A stretch of 64,000 nucleotides of DNA from Lysinibacillus pakistanensis (GTDB lineage Bacteria > Bacillota > Bacilli > Bacillales_A > Planococcaceae), in contig BBDJ01000002.1 in NCBI GenBank assembly GCA_001312325.1, forward strand, positions 186,001 to 250,000, given 5' to 3'. How positions within the stretch are numbered: position 1 is the first letter of the stretch; each line of letters starts with the position of its first letter. Below, piece after piece: positions 30,649-41,200 of this stretch. The notes under the pieces were generated by a model, which was given only the letters and a program-made list of their open reading frames with translations, did no database searches and was not told the DNA's origin. Position numbers and translations under genes: made by a program.

Positions 30649-30913
30649 ATAATAAAAAGATCTCTAGTGAGATTGTTAGGTTCTTATAAAAAAATAACTC
30701 TCGCTTGGAATTGTTTGTTTCATAACATCTGTAATCATTCTTTGTTTATGATAAGTTTCTAGGCATTTATATCTAACTGAACATTGAAGTATCATTTATA
30801 AGATTGTTTAGTTGTACCCATTAGTTTTCATAAGACTGTCCCTTTTTATAAAAATAGCCCTATTGTAGACTGTTTTTAACCGATTAGACACTTTAAAGGA
30901 GATAAAAAAACTA
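30649..30913. other. Intergenic gap
   Basis: Carries a short hairpin right after ctaG (GATCTC-TAGT-GAGAT near 30660) and the AAAGGAG ribosome site of the next gene. Nothing else is seen. Confidence 0.35.
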
Positions 30914-31470
30914 ATGGAACCAGCAGCAATTCGAATGTCAAAAAGAGCCTGTACAGATGAAAGACAAATCAATGATTTTTTTAGAAAATGCTCATACTGC
31001 TTTTCTTGGACTAGTTGATGATAACATGCCATATGTTATTCCATTAAATTTTGTATATAAGGATGGGATTTTTTTATTTTCATGGGGCAAACCAAGGAAA
31101 GAAAATAGACATCATGAAGAGTAATGTGAATGCATGTATGACAATTAGTGAAAATTATGGCACAATGGTAGACCCAACTCCTGCCAAAACAGATACAGCT
31201 TACATGAGTGTCATTGCAAATGGTAAAGTAGAAATTGTCACTGATTTAGATGAAGCAACTGCTGCCATGCAAAGTATGCTAGATAAATATGTACCAAACT
31301 ATTATAAAGCCCCTTTATCAAAAACTCATATTGATAAATACCAATCATCCTTAGGAAGTAAAACGGTTATTTTTAAAATAAAGCCACTAAATTTGACCGC
31401 AAAGGAACACCGATTAAATGAAAAACTAAAATTTTATCCAGGAAGATTCGTTACACAGGATTTGAGGTAA
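30914..31470 (+). CDS. PPOX-class flavin-binding protein, copy 1, frameshifted
   Basis: ATG 30914 follows AAAGGAG. T-runs near 30979 and 31071 shift the frame. The repaired protein has about 184 residues: FLENAHTAFLGLVDDNMPYVIPLNFVY, FHGANQGKKIDIMKSN, then [20 protein letters not shown] and LDEATAAMQSMLDKYVPNYY. This is the pyridoxamine-phosphate-oxidase-like split barrel that binds FMN or heme; the exact reaction is unknown. A close paralogue lies at 32277, sharing [11 protein letters not shown] and the KYVP.YYK.PLSK..(I/V)(D/E)KYQS tail. An IS3 scar and repeat units lie between the two. Confidence 0.8.
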
Positions 31471-31489
31471 TTATTTAAAGTCTATAACA

Positions 31490-31712
31490 AATTGTTTAGA
31501 TAATGCCCTGATAGAAAGCTTATTTGGCATAATGAAATCAGAATTTCTGTATACCACTACGTTTAAAAACTATGAAGAATTCAAAAAAAGCGTTAGCAGA
31601 CTATATCCACTATTGCAATCATGAACGGATAAAAATAAAAACTCAACGGAAAAAAGTCCAGTTGAGTTTCGAAAGGTTTCTTAAAAAGTTCAAACTTTAG
31701 GGGTCAGATTAT
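31490..31712 (+). mobile_element. IS3-family (IS150-like) transposase 3' remnant
   Basis: The fragment NCLDNALIESLFGIMKSEFLY matches the DDE transposase OrfB end (NCxDNAxxExFF..LKxE). After an A-run shift it continues FKKALADYIHYCNHERIKIK and KSPVEFRKVS, stop about 31684. The following AAGTTCAAACTTTAGGGGTCAG resembles an IS3-type right end. No left part or orfA is present, so the element is dead. Confidence 0.75.
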
Positions 31713-31739
31713 AGAGAGACAGACGAGAAACTGAGGCCA

Positions 31740-31935
31740 ACACGAGGTTGGTCACGAAGGCGTTGTCACAGGACGTGACGCACTTAGCCTTCGTTCCTCC
31801 AGCGAAGGAAGCGGCTCGTCGCTCGCCCACTGGAAGCTTTGCTCTGTGCGAAAGCGAAGCGACAGCAACAAATGTTTTAACTGTGCGAAAGCGAAGCGAC
31901 AGCAACAAAGCGAGTAGCCTGGAACGGAAATCAGC
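31740..31935 (+). repeat. Composite structured repeat, locus 2
   Basis: Nested hairpins (ACGAAGGC with GCCTTCGT, and GTCAC-AGGAC-GTGAC inside) are followed by two units of TGTGCGAAAGCG...CAGCAACAAA at about 31846 and 31883. It directly adjoins the IS3 scar. Confidence 0.7.
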
Positions 31936-31994
31936 TTTATTTTGACTAAATATTCACAATGAGTCCCTTGACCATTTAGTTTTTCAACACTATG

Positions 31995-32036
31995 GCACAT
32001 CCTTTCTTTTTAATAAAGAAACGGATGTGCTTTTCT
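31995..32036 (+). terminator. Rho-independent terminator
   Basis: GCACATCC...TTTCTTT pairs with AAAGAAACGGATGTGC and is followed by TTTT. It stops transcripts before the second PPOX gene. Confidence 0.8.
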
Positions 32037-32276
32037 ATTCTTATTTAACTCAATATTATTTTCCAATTAAGATCTCCTTCTCAAACCTGTGATGCTAAAA
32101 CAGTCACGGATTAGCATTATTAAATTACAGTATCAGAAACCTGCACGCCTAACTTTCTGACAAGATTTTATTAGTAAAATCCGATTTATGGATTGTATCA
32201 TTGCTGTATTTTTGGACATTTATCTTCAATCCAAAGGCTGATAGACTTACAGAATACTTGATTAGGAGTGATAACA

Positions 32277-32804
32277 ATGATGGATGTACGCTACAAAATT
32301 AGAGAAGTATTAGATATGAACAAGATCGATGTATTTTTAAAGCATGCTCGTATTGGGCATCTAGGAATGGTTGATGGCCAGCAACCGTATGTAGTTCCGC
32401 TGAATTTTGTTTGGTCGAATGGAAATATTTATTTTCATGGTGCTGGTGGTGGGCGAAGAAATAAAGTGGTTCATGAGAATTCGGAAGTTTGTTTTACTGT
32501 CTGTGAGGAATATGGAACAATCACTAATCCTGTACCTGCCAAAACAGATACGGCATATATGAGTGTCATGATTTTTGGTGAGGCAAAGCCAGTTGTCAAT
32601 TTAGATGAAGCTACATATATGCTGCAAGAGATGATTGATAAATATGTACCTGGGTACTATAAACGCCCATTGTCCAAACAACATGTAGAGAAATACCAAT
32701 CTGCAGTATTTGGTGGTTCTGTACAAGTCTACAGAATTGATCCACAACATATAAGCGCAAAAGAAAATCCGATTGAAGAAGGGAAAATGTTCCAAACTGA
32801 ATAA
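32277..32804 (+). CDS. PPOX-class flavin-binding protein, copy 2
   Basis: The intact protein of about 175 residues starts at ATG 32277 with AGGAG 9 bases upstream. The split-barrel pattern is complete: [73 protein letters not shown] (quoted in parts), and the tail [17 protein letters not shown]. It would bind FMN (or heme) and act on a small molecule. It is a paralogue of the frameshifted gene at 30914, a tandem duplication later split by an IS element. Its intact state shows how the first copy should read. Confidence 0.85.
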   Translation: MMDVRYKIREVLDMNKIDVFLKHARIGHLGMVDGQQPYVVPLNFVWSNGNIYFHGAGGGRRNKVVHENSEVCFTVCEEYGTITNPVPAKTDTAYMSVMIFGEAKPVVNLDEATYMLQEMIDKYVPGYYKRPLSKQHVEKYQSAVFGGSVQVYRIDPQHISAKENPIEEGKMFQTE

Positions 32805-32848
32805 ATAAGAATGGAAAATTAAAAGTTCAAAAAGAAAGGAATTTGCAA

Positions 32849-34094
32849 ATGAGATATTTAGAGCAGCAAGACAGGGCGATAAGTAATGCCATCCAGCAAG
32901 AGCTTTCACGACAACGGGATAACATCGAGTTAATTGCCTCAGAGAATTTTGTCAGTCGGGCGGTTATGGAGGCATCTGGGACAATACTTACCAATAAGTA
33001 CGCAGAGGGGTATCCAGGGCGTAGATTTTACGCAGGCTGTGAGCATGTAGATATTATTGAAGAGCTTGCCATTCAGCGTGTGAAAGAGCTGTTTGGTGCT
33101 GAACATGCGAATGTACAGCCACATTCTGGGGCACAGGCCAATATGGCGGTTTATTATGCTTCTGTCAAATCAGGAGATACAATCTTGGGCATGGATTTAT
33201 CGCATGGGGGACATCTCACACATGGTAGTCCCGTGAATTTTTCAGGAAAATTCTATAATTTTGTTCCTTATGGTGTAGATAAAGAAACAGGGCGAATTGA
33301 TTTTGATCAAGTCCGAAAGCTAGCTCATCAGCATAGACCGCGTATGATTGTTGCTGGTGCCAGTGCCTATCCAAGAATGATTGATTTTGAGTTATTCGCT
33401 CAAATTGCGAACGAGGTTGGTGCCCTTTTCTTTGTGGATATGGCACATATTGCAGGGATTGTCGCTGCTGGGCTACATCCTAATCCTTTACCACATGCTC
33501 ATTTTGTAACCACGACTACTCATAAAACGTTACGTGGACCAAGAGGGGGTATTGTTATGTGCCGTAAATCTTGGGCACAAGCAATTGATAAAGCTATTTT
33601 CCCGGGATTACAGGGGGGGCCTCTTATGCATATCGTCGCCGCAAAAGCCATTGCGTTTGGAGAGGCACTAAATCCAGATTTTAAGAGATATATCAAGAAC
33701 GTACTGGAAAATGCCAAAGTATTAGCGGAAACATTTATAAGTGAAGGATTAACCGTTGTCTCGGGAGGAACAGATAATCATATTATCTTACTTGATTTGC
33801 GTACGGTTGGGCTTACTGGTAAAGAAGCTGAAGCAATACTCGATGAAGTGGGCATTACAGCAAATAAAAATACCATCCCTCATGATACAGCCAATCCATT
33901 AGTTACTAGTGGGATTCGATTTGGTACGCCTGCAATTACAACTAGGGGATTGGGTCCAAAGGAAATGAAGGAAATTGCTCAATTTATTGCACTGGCCCTA
34001 AAAAAATCCTAAGAACACAACGGTTAAAAATCAAATATTGCATAGTGTGAGAGAAATCACATCTCAATTTCCTTTATATGAAGGACTTAATTAA
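32849..34094 (+). CDS. glyA: Serine hydroxymethyltransferase
   Basis: Interconverts serine and glycine with tetrahydrofolate, using PLP. The lysine that binds PLP is in [15 protein letters not shown]. Other marks are [40 protein letters not shown] and [16 protein letters not shown] 32849 lies 7 bases behind AAAGGA. The frame stops early after an A-run near 34004; one base less adds the normal tail ending [12 protein letters not shown], giving 414 residues as expected. No folate or glycine riboswitch is seen upstream. It may be a second glyA, because its neighbours are not the usual upp/atp genes. Confidence 0.95.
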
Positions 34095-34117
34095 AAAAAT
34101 AGGCTGAGGAATAATAT

Positions 34118-34424
34118 ATGAATATTTCAAATATGCAAAGATATGTTAGACAATTTAGTGAGGAAAAAGGATTTACTGTCAATACAATTCAAACTAGAAT
34201 GCTATATTTAGTTACTGAGATTGGAGAGTTAGCTCAAGAAATTTTAAGTATTTCCTTTCAACCAACAGAGGAGAAGGTCCGACTAACAAAAGAAAATATT
34301 GGCTTAGAGATGTATGACGTAATTTTTAATGTAGTAGATCTAGCCAATCAATTAGATATTGATCTAGAGGAAGCATTTCAAAAAAAAGATGGAGATCAAT
34401 AAGTACAGAACTTGGTATGAATAA
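34118..34424 (+). CDS. MazG-like nucleotide pyrophosphohydrolase, frameshifted tail
   Basis: About 101 residues. The MazG metal site is present as EIGELAQEI (ExxE) followed by GLEMYDVIFNVVDLANQLDIDLEEAF (ExxD). Such proteins hydrolyse non-canonical or damaged NTPs with magnesium. An A-run near 34380 shifts the last codons; corrected, it ends KKMEINKYRTWYE at 34424. TGAGGAAT precedes the ATG. It lies 23 bases after glyA and may be cotranscribed. Confidence 0.75.
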
Positions 34425-34438
34425 AGCTATATAATCTA

Positions 34439-34485
34439 AAAGCCACTACCCCTAATCGCACTAGAGGTGGTGGCTATTTTGTTTA
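34439..34485 (+). terminator. Rho-independent terminator
   Basis: AGCCACTACCCCT pairs with AGGTGGTGGCT and is followed by ATTTTGTTT. Confidence 0.8.
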
Positions 34486-34608
34486 GGAGTCGTTTATAAA
34501 GGATTTATGGATTGTGAAAAAAATATATTTATGGATGTTTTTGTGCAATCCATAATAAGGTATGCTTAGTGCATTCATTACAAAATAAAAGCAAAGGGAG
34601 GAAACAAT

Positions 34609-35351
34609 ATGGTTCATTTAGTTGAGGAGAATCTTACGACTGTGAGGAAGCAGATGGCATTAGCTTGCCAAGCCGTGGGTCGTAAGAATGAAGAGGTCAA
34701 ATTGTTACTGGCAACAAAAACGGTTCCCCTAGAAAAATTAAAGATTGCTATGGAGGCAGGAGAAATGTTGTTTGGTGAAAATAAAGCACAAGAACTTCGA
34801 GACAAATTTCCACTTATGGAACAACATAACCAAGTAGAATGGCACTTTATCGGCATTTGCAAACGAATAAAGTTAAATATGTTGTGAAGTATGTAACCTT
34901 GATTCATTCTGTTGATCGTTTGAAATTAGGACAGGCATTACATAATCAGCTTGTGAAAGAGAATAAAACGATGGACATTTTGGTACAGGTGAATACATCT
35001 CGTGAAACAAGTAAATTTGGTGTTTCACCAGAATTAGCATTGGAGCTAGTGGAACAATTATCCCAATTTGAAACATTGAATATAAAGGGGCTAATGACGA
35101 TTGGAAAATTGAATGCCACAAATAATGAAACTAGGCATTGCTTCCAATTACTAAAGCAACTTCAAACCGAAATACGTGCAAAAGAAATTCCTCGTGTTGA
35201 GATGGATATTTTATCAATGGGCATGTCGGGTGATTTCACTGTTGCCATTGAGGAGGGTGCTACAATCATAAGAGTAGGGACCAAAGTGTTTGGGCAACGC
35301 TATTTGCCAGATGAATACTATTGGAATGAAAATAAGTTACATGATGATTAA
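34609..35351 (+). CDS. YggS/PLPBP family PLP homeostasis protein, one frameshift
   Basis: About 247 residues. Carries LLATKTVPLEKLKIAMEAG (PLP lysine in TKT), LFGENKAQELRDKF, EWHFIGHLQTNKVK after repair, HSVDRLKLGQALHN, and LSMGMSGDFTVAIEEGATIIRVGTKVFG (quoted in parts), all hallmark segments. It binds PLP without enzymatic turnover and balances vitamin B6 and amino acid pools. A base is missing near 34856 in a GG rather than in an A/T run. The usual YggS context (ylm/sep cell-division cluster) is absent, so this may be an extra copy. Confidence 0.88.
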
Positions 35352-35367
35352 AAGAGGGGGAAAAGTC

Positions 35368-36589
35368 TTGAACGAAACACAAAATTCATGGCGTGTTCAT
35401 GATTTACTATCACCTACCATAGCTGCTTTTATATCTGTCATTGTCAACTACGGGGGTACTTTTATTCTTGTCTTTCAGGCTGCTAAGGTTGCTGGTCTTA
35501 GTCCAGAAATGACTGCATCTTGGATATGGTCAATTTCTATCGGGGTTGGAATAACTGGTATATGGTTAAGTTACCGCTACCGCGAACCAATTATTACAGC
35601 TTGGTCAACACCTGGTGTGGCATTTCTTGTTTCCGCATTGGCAGTTACCCCCTATGCGGAAGCGATAGGTGCTTATATGATTTCTGCTTTGGGATTTATT
35701 ATTTTAGGATTAACAGGAATGTTCGAGCGTTTTGTCCGGCTTATTCCACCAGGTATTGCTTCTGGACTTCTTGCCGGTATTTTATTACAGTTTGGTATTT
35801 CAGCATTTGGCGGAGCAAAAGTTGATCCTTTGCTTGTCATTATTCTATTTATTACGTATGTCATTTTAAGAAGATTTACATCTAGATATGCAATCGTAGG
35901 CATTTTGCTTACAGGATTAATTTATTTGATAAGCATGGGTCAGGCAGACTTTGGCAATATCAAATTAGCCCTTGCATCACCAGTATTTGTTGCACCAGAG
36001 TTTTCGCTTCATGCCTTATTAGGGGTTGCGCTGCCACTTTTTATTATTACTTTGACTGGTCAATATATGCCAGGGATGTTAGTACTGCGAAATGACGGAT
36101 TTAAAACGAGCGCAAATCCAATTTTGATCATTACAGGATTAGGCTCACTCCTAACAGCTCCATTTGGCTCTCACGCCTTTAATATAGCAGCTATTACCGC
36201 CGCAATTTGTACTGGAAAAGACGCTCACGAAGATTCAAGGAAACGTTATATTGCTGGTATCATCTGTGGTATTTTTTTATATAATTGTTGGTATTTTTGG
36301 CGTCACTTTGGCTGCTTTGTTTTTAATTCTCCCTGCAACATTTATTGCTACACTAGCGGGCTTAGCATTGCTCGGTACAATAGGGAGTAGCCTTGCAAAT
36401 GCCTTGATAAATCCCGAAGGACGTGAAACAGCACTAATTACATTTTTGGCTACAGCCGCAAATGTTACATTACTTGGAGTAGGAGGTGCGTTCTGGGGAC
36501 TTGTAGCAGGGTTAGGCGCTCATTTATTGATAAATGGTCAATTGCTAAAGAAACAACAAAATACGAATAGTGTGCAACAAACTAAATAA
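35368..36589 (+). CDS. benE: BenE-family benzoate/proton symporter-like transporter, one frameshift
   Basis: TTG 35368 follows AGAGGGGG, 17 bases after the YggS stop. About 406 residues after repair near 36275, with about eleven to twelve membrane helices. BenE patterns: SPTIAAFISVIVNYGG, PIITAWSTPGVAFLVS, IPPGIASGLLAGILLQFG, TLTGQYMPGMLVLRNDGFKT and PFGSHAFNIAAITAAICTG. BenE proteins import benzoate, but wider members have unknown cargo, and no benzoate catabolism genes are nearby. Tight spacing suggests cotranscription with the YggS-like gene. Confidence 0.8.
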
Positions 36590-36605
36590 TAAGAGACTTA
36601 ATATA

Positions 36606-36640
36606 GGCCACCATCTAAAATAAAGTAAGATGGTGGCCTT
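36606..36640. terminator. Bidirectional terminator
   Basis: GGCCACCATC (36606-36615) pairs with GATGGTGGCC (36629-36638) between convergent genes. Confidence 0.75.
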
Positions 36641-38082
36641 CAATTATAATAAGATCTTTGCCAATCGACTAATCCTTCTTCAATCGCTGCCTCGTCTATT
36701 TTAGCAAACCCTAGTACCCATCCTTTACGATTGCTTTCCAAACAATATTTGCTAAGTGGATAAACACGGACTCCTTGTGTCAACGCTAGATTTGTCAGTT
36801 CCACTTCTTTAAATGATTCTTTGGCTTCGAGAAGCATATGAAGACCGGTTTCAATACCGCTTAATTTAAAATGTTTACCGAGACCTGTTGCCATAATGGC
36901 CTTTGTCATAGCCTCATGTCTTCTGCGATAGACATTTCTAGCTCTTCTCATATGACGCATAAAATGACCATGTTCAATAAAATGGGAAAGCGTTAGTTGC
37001 TCCATAATTGGAAGATGGCGATAGGTTAAAGCTTGTACCTGTGCAAGTTGGCGAATGGCGTTTTTGGGGCCAACAACTGCAGAAATTCGTATACCAGGGG
37101 CCACCATTTTTGAAAAACTCATCATATACAATGTATGTTGGGGCTGCTGACTAAATAAAGTAGGAAGTGGGCCACCGCGATACCTAAATTCACCATCATA
37201 ATCATCTTCTACAATCCAAAATTGCCTTTGAGCAGCCAGTTGTAGCAATTGCTGTCTGCGAGGTTCTGACAAAATAACGCCGACTGCACACTGATGGGAA
37301 GGTGTAACAAAAGTAAGTTTTGATTGTGGATGAATGTGCTCAACTTGTAAGCCGTACTCGTCAACAGGAACAGGGACAACGTTCATACGCCGATATTTCA
37401 TTGTCATCCATGCAGCGGGAAATCCAGGGTCTTCAACAGAAACTGTTTCGCCTTCATGTAAAAGCGCCTGAGCAATTAAATCGATACTATGCTGTGCTCC
37501 TGAAGTTAAGATAATTTGATCAATATCAACATGAACTCCTCTTTCGAATGTCAAATATCGTTGAATCTGTTCACGTAGTGGTGTATAGCCATACGGATTG
37601 CCATATCCCCATGTATCTAATTCTGCAACCGCTGATGCCTGTAAAAAAGACTGCCTCCAAATTTTCCGGAAATGCTCGTCCAAGTATGGCTCATGGGGAC
37701 AAAAATCAATTTCAACATGTTGCTGTTCTGTACCTCTAAACCAATTGTTCAATTGATTTACAGCTTTGCTTATGTAAGGTATTTCTGGTGTGGATGGTCC
37801 TTGGTGCATAGATTCTTCCTGTGTGCCAGCTTGATAGCCCCATTCACTTACCCTTGTTCCACCACGCCAATTTGTAACAGTGTATCCGCGGCTGAATAAC
37901 TCCTCATATACAATTTGGATGGTTGAGCGTGAAACACCAACTAATAAGGCAAGCTCTCGAGTTGGGGGTAGTAGCTCTCCAGGCGGCCATTTTCCTGTTG
38001 TAATATTATGAATGGCTTGGTCAAGCAATTGCTGCCATATAGGACTCTTATCTTCTCGATTAACTTTTAGCATTTCATTCAC
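36640..38082 (-). CDS. MocR/PdxR-type regulator (GntR domain plus aminotransferase fold)
   Basis: The intact 480-residue protein has an N-terminal GntR winged helix (PIWQQLLDQAIHNITTGKWPPGELLPPTRELA, SRSTIQIVYEEL) joined to a fold-type I aminotransferase domain. That domain shows LTSGAQHSIDLIAQAL, VSVEDPGFPAAW, WIVEDDYDGEFRY and the PLP lysine in MSFSKMVAPGIR (motifs quoted in parts). MocR proteins sense PLP or an amino acid and switch neighbouring genes. Divergent genes start at 38518. It is convergent with benE and the PLP-binding YggS-like gene, so control of B6-related genes is possible. Confidence 0.9.
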   Translation of the reverse strand: MNEMLKVNREDKSPIWQQLLDQAIHNITTGKWPPGELLPPTRELALLVGVSRSTIQIVYEELFSRGYTVTNWRGGTRVSEWGYQAGTQEESMHQGPSTPEIPYISKAVNQLNNWFRGTEQQHVEIDFCPHEPYLDEHFRKIWRQSFLQASAVAELDTWGYGNPYGYTPLREQIQRYLTFERGVHVDIDQIILTSGAQHSIDLIAQALLHEGETVSVEDPGFPAAWMTMKYRRMNVVPVPVDEYGLQVEHIHPQSKLTFVTPSHQCAVGVILSEPRRQQLLQLAAQRQFWIVEDDYDGEFRYRGGPLPTLFSQQPQHTLYMMSFSKMVAPGIRISAVVGPKNAIRQLAQVQALTYRHLPIMEQLTLSHFIEHGHFMRHMRRARNVYRRRHEAMTKAIMATGLGKHFKLSGIETGLHMLLEAKESFKEVELTNLALTQGVRVYPLSKYCLESNRKGWVLGFAKIDEAAIEEGLVDWQRSYYN

Positions 38083-38100
38083 TTCCTATCTATAAATCAA

Positions 38101-38195
38101 TTTTGCCTCGGCGTAATTGTAGTTACCTCTTTGCTTTCGCTACAGATAACCCGTGTTGCTGTCGCTGCGCTTTCGCACAGTAAAGATGCTGAATG
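38101..38195 (-). repeat. Composite structured repeat, locus 3
   Basis: Read on the minus strand: TTCAGCATCTTTACTGTGCG, AAAGCGCAGCGACAGCAACA, GTAGCGAAAGCAAAGAGG, then CAATTACGCC-GAGGCAAAATTG. The same order of modules stands at 56880-56985. It lies upstream of the MocR-type gene, and the rest of 38083-38517 holds nothing I can identify. Confidence 0.75.
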
Positions 38196-38517
38196 AAGAT
38201 AACATTATTAATATGGACTGTTAAATTGTGTGAAAAAGTTATATTAAATACATGCCATAATTTGAATGCTATCATAAATTGCTTTCTTTTTGCAATGAAC
38301 CAAAAAAATAAACTTTCCTATTTATATGTTTTATTATTAGATAAACAAAGGACCAAATCATAACTAGAGTCCTTTGAAATTGTGTGTTACTATAAAATAC
38401 AATCATTTAATCATTGATTTAGAAATATATGGAAGTTAAATCCTCCTACAAGTTCTAATCAAAAGTTGTTGCAAAGTATTGATATACCAATTTATAGGCA
38501 GAAAATGAGTGAAATAT

Positions 38518-39772
38518 ATGTCATACGAAAACAAAATCCTACAAATGAAAAAAATGCTTGGTAAAAAAAACTACAACACCAGTCAAACAAGAGAAGCCTG
38601 CCACATATCAAAAGCCCGAGACCCCTAGCTATACAGAGCGATGGAAGAGGGCCGGGCTGACAGTTGTAGAAAATGACTTTGGTATTGTTTTTAAGCGGCA
38701 GGTTCATTATCCGTATCATTATCAACATGGGGATTATAAGTTGCAATCATTTTTCGAGGCACTAGCCAAATGGCAAGAGGCAAAGTTTGAACATCCCTAT
38801 GCACTAGATAGCAATGAACAGGTATTATTTTTCGATACGGAAACGACAGGCTTAAAGGGAGTAGGTACACAAATTTTTCTTCTCGGTTTTTTTAGAGGTG
38901 TCAGATGAAAGCTTTATTTTAACGCAATACCTACTTGCAGATCCAGCACACGAAGCAGCATTACTTTTTGAATCAAAGCTTTGGAAAAAAAACAGCAACG
39001 GTCATTACCTACAATGGTAAAAGCTTTGACTGGCCACAGCTTGAAACGCGTTGGACGCTCCACCAAAAAGAACTACCTAAATTACGTTCACAACGACAAA
39101 TCGATTTGTTGCATAGTTCGAAGCGTTTATGGAAAAATGATATGGAACGGATGAAGTTAAAATCGGTGGAAGAGGAGAAGCTTGGCTTTTCACGCATTGC
39201 GGATATTCCAGGCTATCTCGCACCTATTATTTATTTAGATGCTATTAAAAGTGGTATGCCTGATGCACTGATGAAAGTACTGCTTCATAATGAGTGGGAT
39301 TTACTTTCACTAATTACACTCTATTCTCACTCCACAAACTTGTTGTTTGAGGAGTCGAATGATGAATCTGCCAATACCTTCACCAATATTGGGAAATGGT
39401 ATGCAGATTTAAAGGAGAGCACTCAAAGTGTGAGGATACTGGAAAAGGTAACTTCGCAATTTGATGCACTTGAAGCAGGACATGCTCAATATTATTTGGC
39501 CTTACAACACAAAAGAAATAAAAAGTTTAATGAAGCTATTGATGCCTTTGTTGCTTCTCTTCATTTCATTGATTCACGAAAAAAAGTTGCATGCCTTAGA
39601 ACAGCTAGCCATAATCTATGAGCATCAGATAAAAGATTACGCACAGGCCCTTTATTATACGCAGGAAGGTATACAATTAATAAAAAGGGATGAGAAATGG
39701 AGAGTAGAACAAAAACAGAAATGGGAAATTTCTTGGGAAAAGAGATTATATCGATTAGGAAATAAGAAATAA
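38518..39772 (+). CDS. yprB: YprB-like RNase H-fold exonuclease domain protein with TPR tail, frameshifts
   Basis: About 417 residues after correcting runs near 38565, 38887, 38990 and 39583. The exonuclease core starts QVLFFDTETTGLKGVGTQIFL (the DxE motif of DEDD nucleases), with TVITYNGKSFDWPQLETR as the second acidic motif and LHNEWDLLSLITLY as the third. The C-terminus has helical TPR-like repeats (FTNIGKWYADLKEST; AQALYYTQEGIQLIK). In B. subtilis yprB follows the helicase gene yprA and precedes gpsB; here gpsB follows but yprA is missing. Its cellular role is unproven. Confidence 0.85.
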
Positions 39773-39893
39773 TTTCCCGGGTAAGCGCAAGAAACGACAA
39801 GTTTAGCCTTACAATTGGTGTTTTCAGGCGATATAATGTGGTGAAGTATGCTATAATGATTTCGTGTATGTAGTGTGAGGAAGGGCGATGTGA

Positions 39894-40187
39894 ATGGACA
39901 TTAAATTAACGTCAAAAATGATCCTTGAAAAGGAATTTAAGAAAAATTTTAAAGGCTACAATGTAGAAGAAGTCGATTCATTTCTTGATGAAATTATTCA
40001 AGATTATGAAACTTTTGAAAAAGTGGTGGCCCAACTACGTGAAGAGAACAGACAGCTTAGAGAAGAAATTGATAGTACTCCTAAAAGACAACCAGTTGCA
40101 TCGACAGCTGGTACGACAAACTTTGATATTTTAAAACGTCTTTCGAATTTGGAAAAACATGTATTTGGCAGTAAGTTATACGAATAA
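39894..40187 (+). CDS. gpsB: Cell division protein GpsB
   Basis: The intact 97-residue protein has the DivIVA/GpsB N-terminal membrane-binding fold ([20 protein letters not shown], then [20 protein letters not shown]) and a coiled coil ([12 protein letters not shown]). It ends in the short trimerising helix [16 protein letters not shown]. GpsB moves penicillin-binding proteins between septum and side wall. GAGGAAGGGCG lies before the ATG. It sits between yprB and rnpB, exactly as in Bacillus. Confidence 0.95.
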   Translation: MDIKLTSKMILEKEFKKNFKGYNVEEVDSFLDEIIQDYETFEKVVAQLREENRQLREEIDSTPKRQPVASTAGTTNFDILKRLSNLEKHVFGSKLYE

Positions 40188-40202
40188 TTTTTGTCATTTA
40201 CA

Positions 40203-40231
40203 TTGTATTTATTATAAAACTCTAGTATAAT
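40203..40231 (+). promoter_or_regulatory. Promoter of rnpB
   Basis: TTGTAT (40203-40208) and TATAAT (40226-40231) are 17 bases apart, placing the start at about 40238, the expected 5' end of RNase P RNA. Confidence 0.8.
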
Positions 40232-40237
40232 GTTTCG

Positions 40238-40640
40238 TATCATCATGAAATTCGAGTAATCGCTGCGGCGCTAGACGTCGTAGAGGAAAGTCCATGCTCA
40301 CACGGCTCTGAGACGACCGTAGTGTTCGTGCTTACTGAAAAAATAAGGTAAGGCAGCTGTTATAGGCTGACGGCGGAAGGAAAACCTAAGTCTTCTGATA
40401 TGGTTGAAACTTCCTGAAAGTGCCACAGTGACGAAGCTTGCTTGGAAACTTGCAAGGTGGAACGAGGTAAACCCCACGAGTGAGAAACCCAAATTATGGT
40501 AGGGGCACTCTCTAGAAGGAATTGAACGGATAGAGGGACAGAGTTATCTCTGTAGATAGATGATTACTACCCGGTCGTACGAGGTGCAAACTGTTTGAGT
40601 ACTCGGGAACAAAACATGGCTTATGGAATTTATGATGCTT
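40238..40640 (+). ncRNA. rnpB: RNase P RNA, Bacillus type B
   Basis: The catalytic RNA of RNase P, which trims tRNA 5' ends. Conserved segments are all present in order: GTAATCGCTGC, GAGGAAAGTCCATGCTC, GTAGTGTTCGTGC, GGCTGACGG, GAAAGTGCCACAGTGACGAAG, GGTAAACCCC, GAGAAACCCAAATT.TGGTAGGGG, CAGAG...GTAGATAGATGATTACTAC and GAACAAAACATGGCTTA (quoted in parts). The two ends pair (AAATTC with GAATTT). Length about 400 bases, normal. Confidence 0.95.
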
Positions 40641-40658
40641 AACTACGAAATAACAAGC

Positions 40659-40688
40659 GCTCTCCAATTTGGTGGAGAGCTTTTCTTT
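40659..40688 (+). terminator. Terminator of rnpB
   Basis: GCTCTCCA pairs with TGGAGAGC and is followed by TTTTCTTTT. Confidence 0.85.
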
Positions 40689-40691
40689 TGA

Positions 40692-40985
40692 GTTTATCTT
40701 GATTCAGCAGATCTTTATTGTGCGAAAGCGAAGCGACAGCAACAATTCTTTACTGTGCGAAAGCAAAGCGGCAGCAACACGGTTTTATCTGTGCGAAAGC
40801 GCAGCGACAGCAACAGATTTTTCCTGTGCGAAAGCGCAGCGACAGCAACAACAACAACACACGACGGAGTGACCAACATCACGTTGGCCCAAAGTCCCTG
40901 ACGGATGTCACGGATTTTGAAGAGGAGCTTTTGAGGGAGCTTGAAAACATCCAGACGCAATTACGCTGGGGCGTAATGGATTAAG
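40692..40985 (+). repeat. Composite structured repeat, locus 4
   Basis: Leader TTATCTTGATTCAGCAGA, then four units of TGTGCGAAAGC...CAGCAACA (near 40720, 40756, 40791 and 40826). Next are GAGTGACCAACATCACGTTGG, TGACGGATGTCACGGATTTT and the hairpin GCAATTACGC-TGGG-GCGTAAT (40958-40978). The leader matches 60240, and the GACCAACATCA and GGATGTCACGG modules match 26417 and 26635. Open frames here are repeat translations. The remaining bases up to 41200 hold no gene I can see. Confidence 0.8.
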
Positions 40986-41200
40986 AACATGGTACTTGTT
41001 AATCATGGCTAGACATGCGCGATAAACGTTTAAGAATAAGGCAACATACTGTTTGTTATGCCTCTGTCTCTACGCATCTAAGCAAAACATCTGAAACTGT
41101 TATCGCAACGATGTACATATTTGTCTACAAACTAGTAGGCTGCGCATAGGCGCTATTCTATAAATGAGGGTAGTTTAGAGAGAGAGAATGGAGCGGAAAC

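Noticed and set aside
31748..32000. Open frames on both strands near the IS scar
   Set aside because: They lie wholly in repeat units and nested hairpins; no family and no start signal.
32090..32270. Glycine or folate riboswitch upstream of glyA and PPOX copy 2
   Set aside because: No matching core; only a weak hairpin and an ordinary ribosome site.
40669..40984. Overlapping open frames on both strands rich in Arg, Ser, Lys, Gln and Cys
   Set aside because: They are translations of the TGTGCGAAAGCG repeat units; the same peptides arise at every repeat locus, with no ribosome sites.
41000..41190. Cyclic-di-GMP riboswitch before the GGDEF-EAL gene
   Set aside because: The conserved core and paired stems of either class could not be found.
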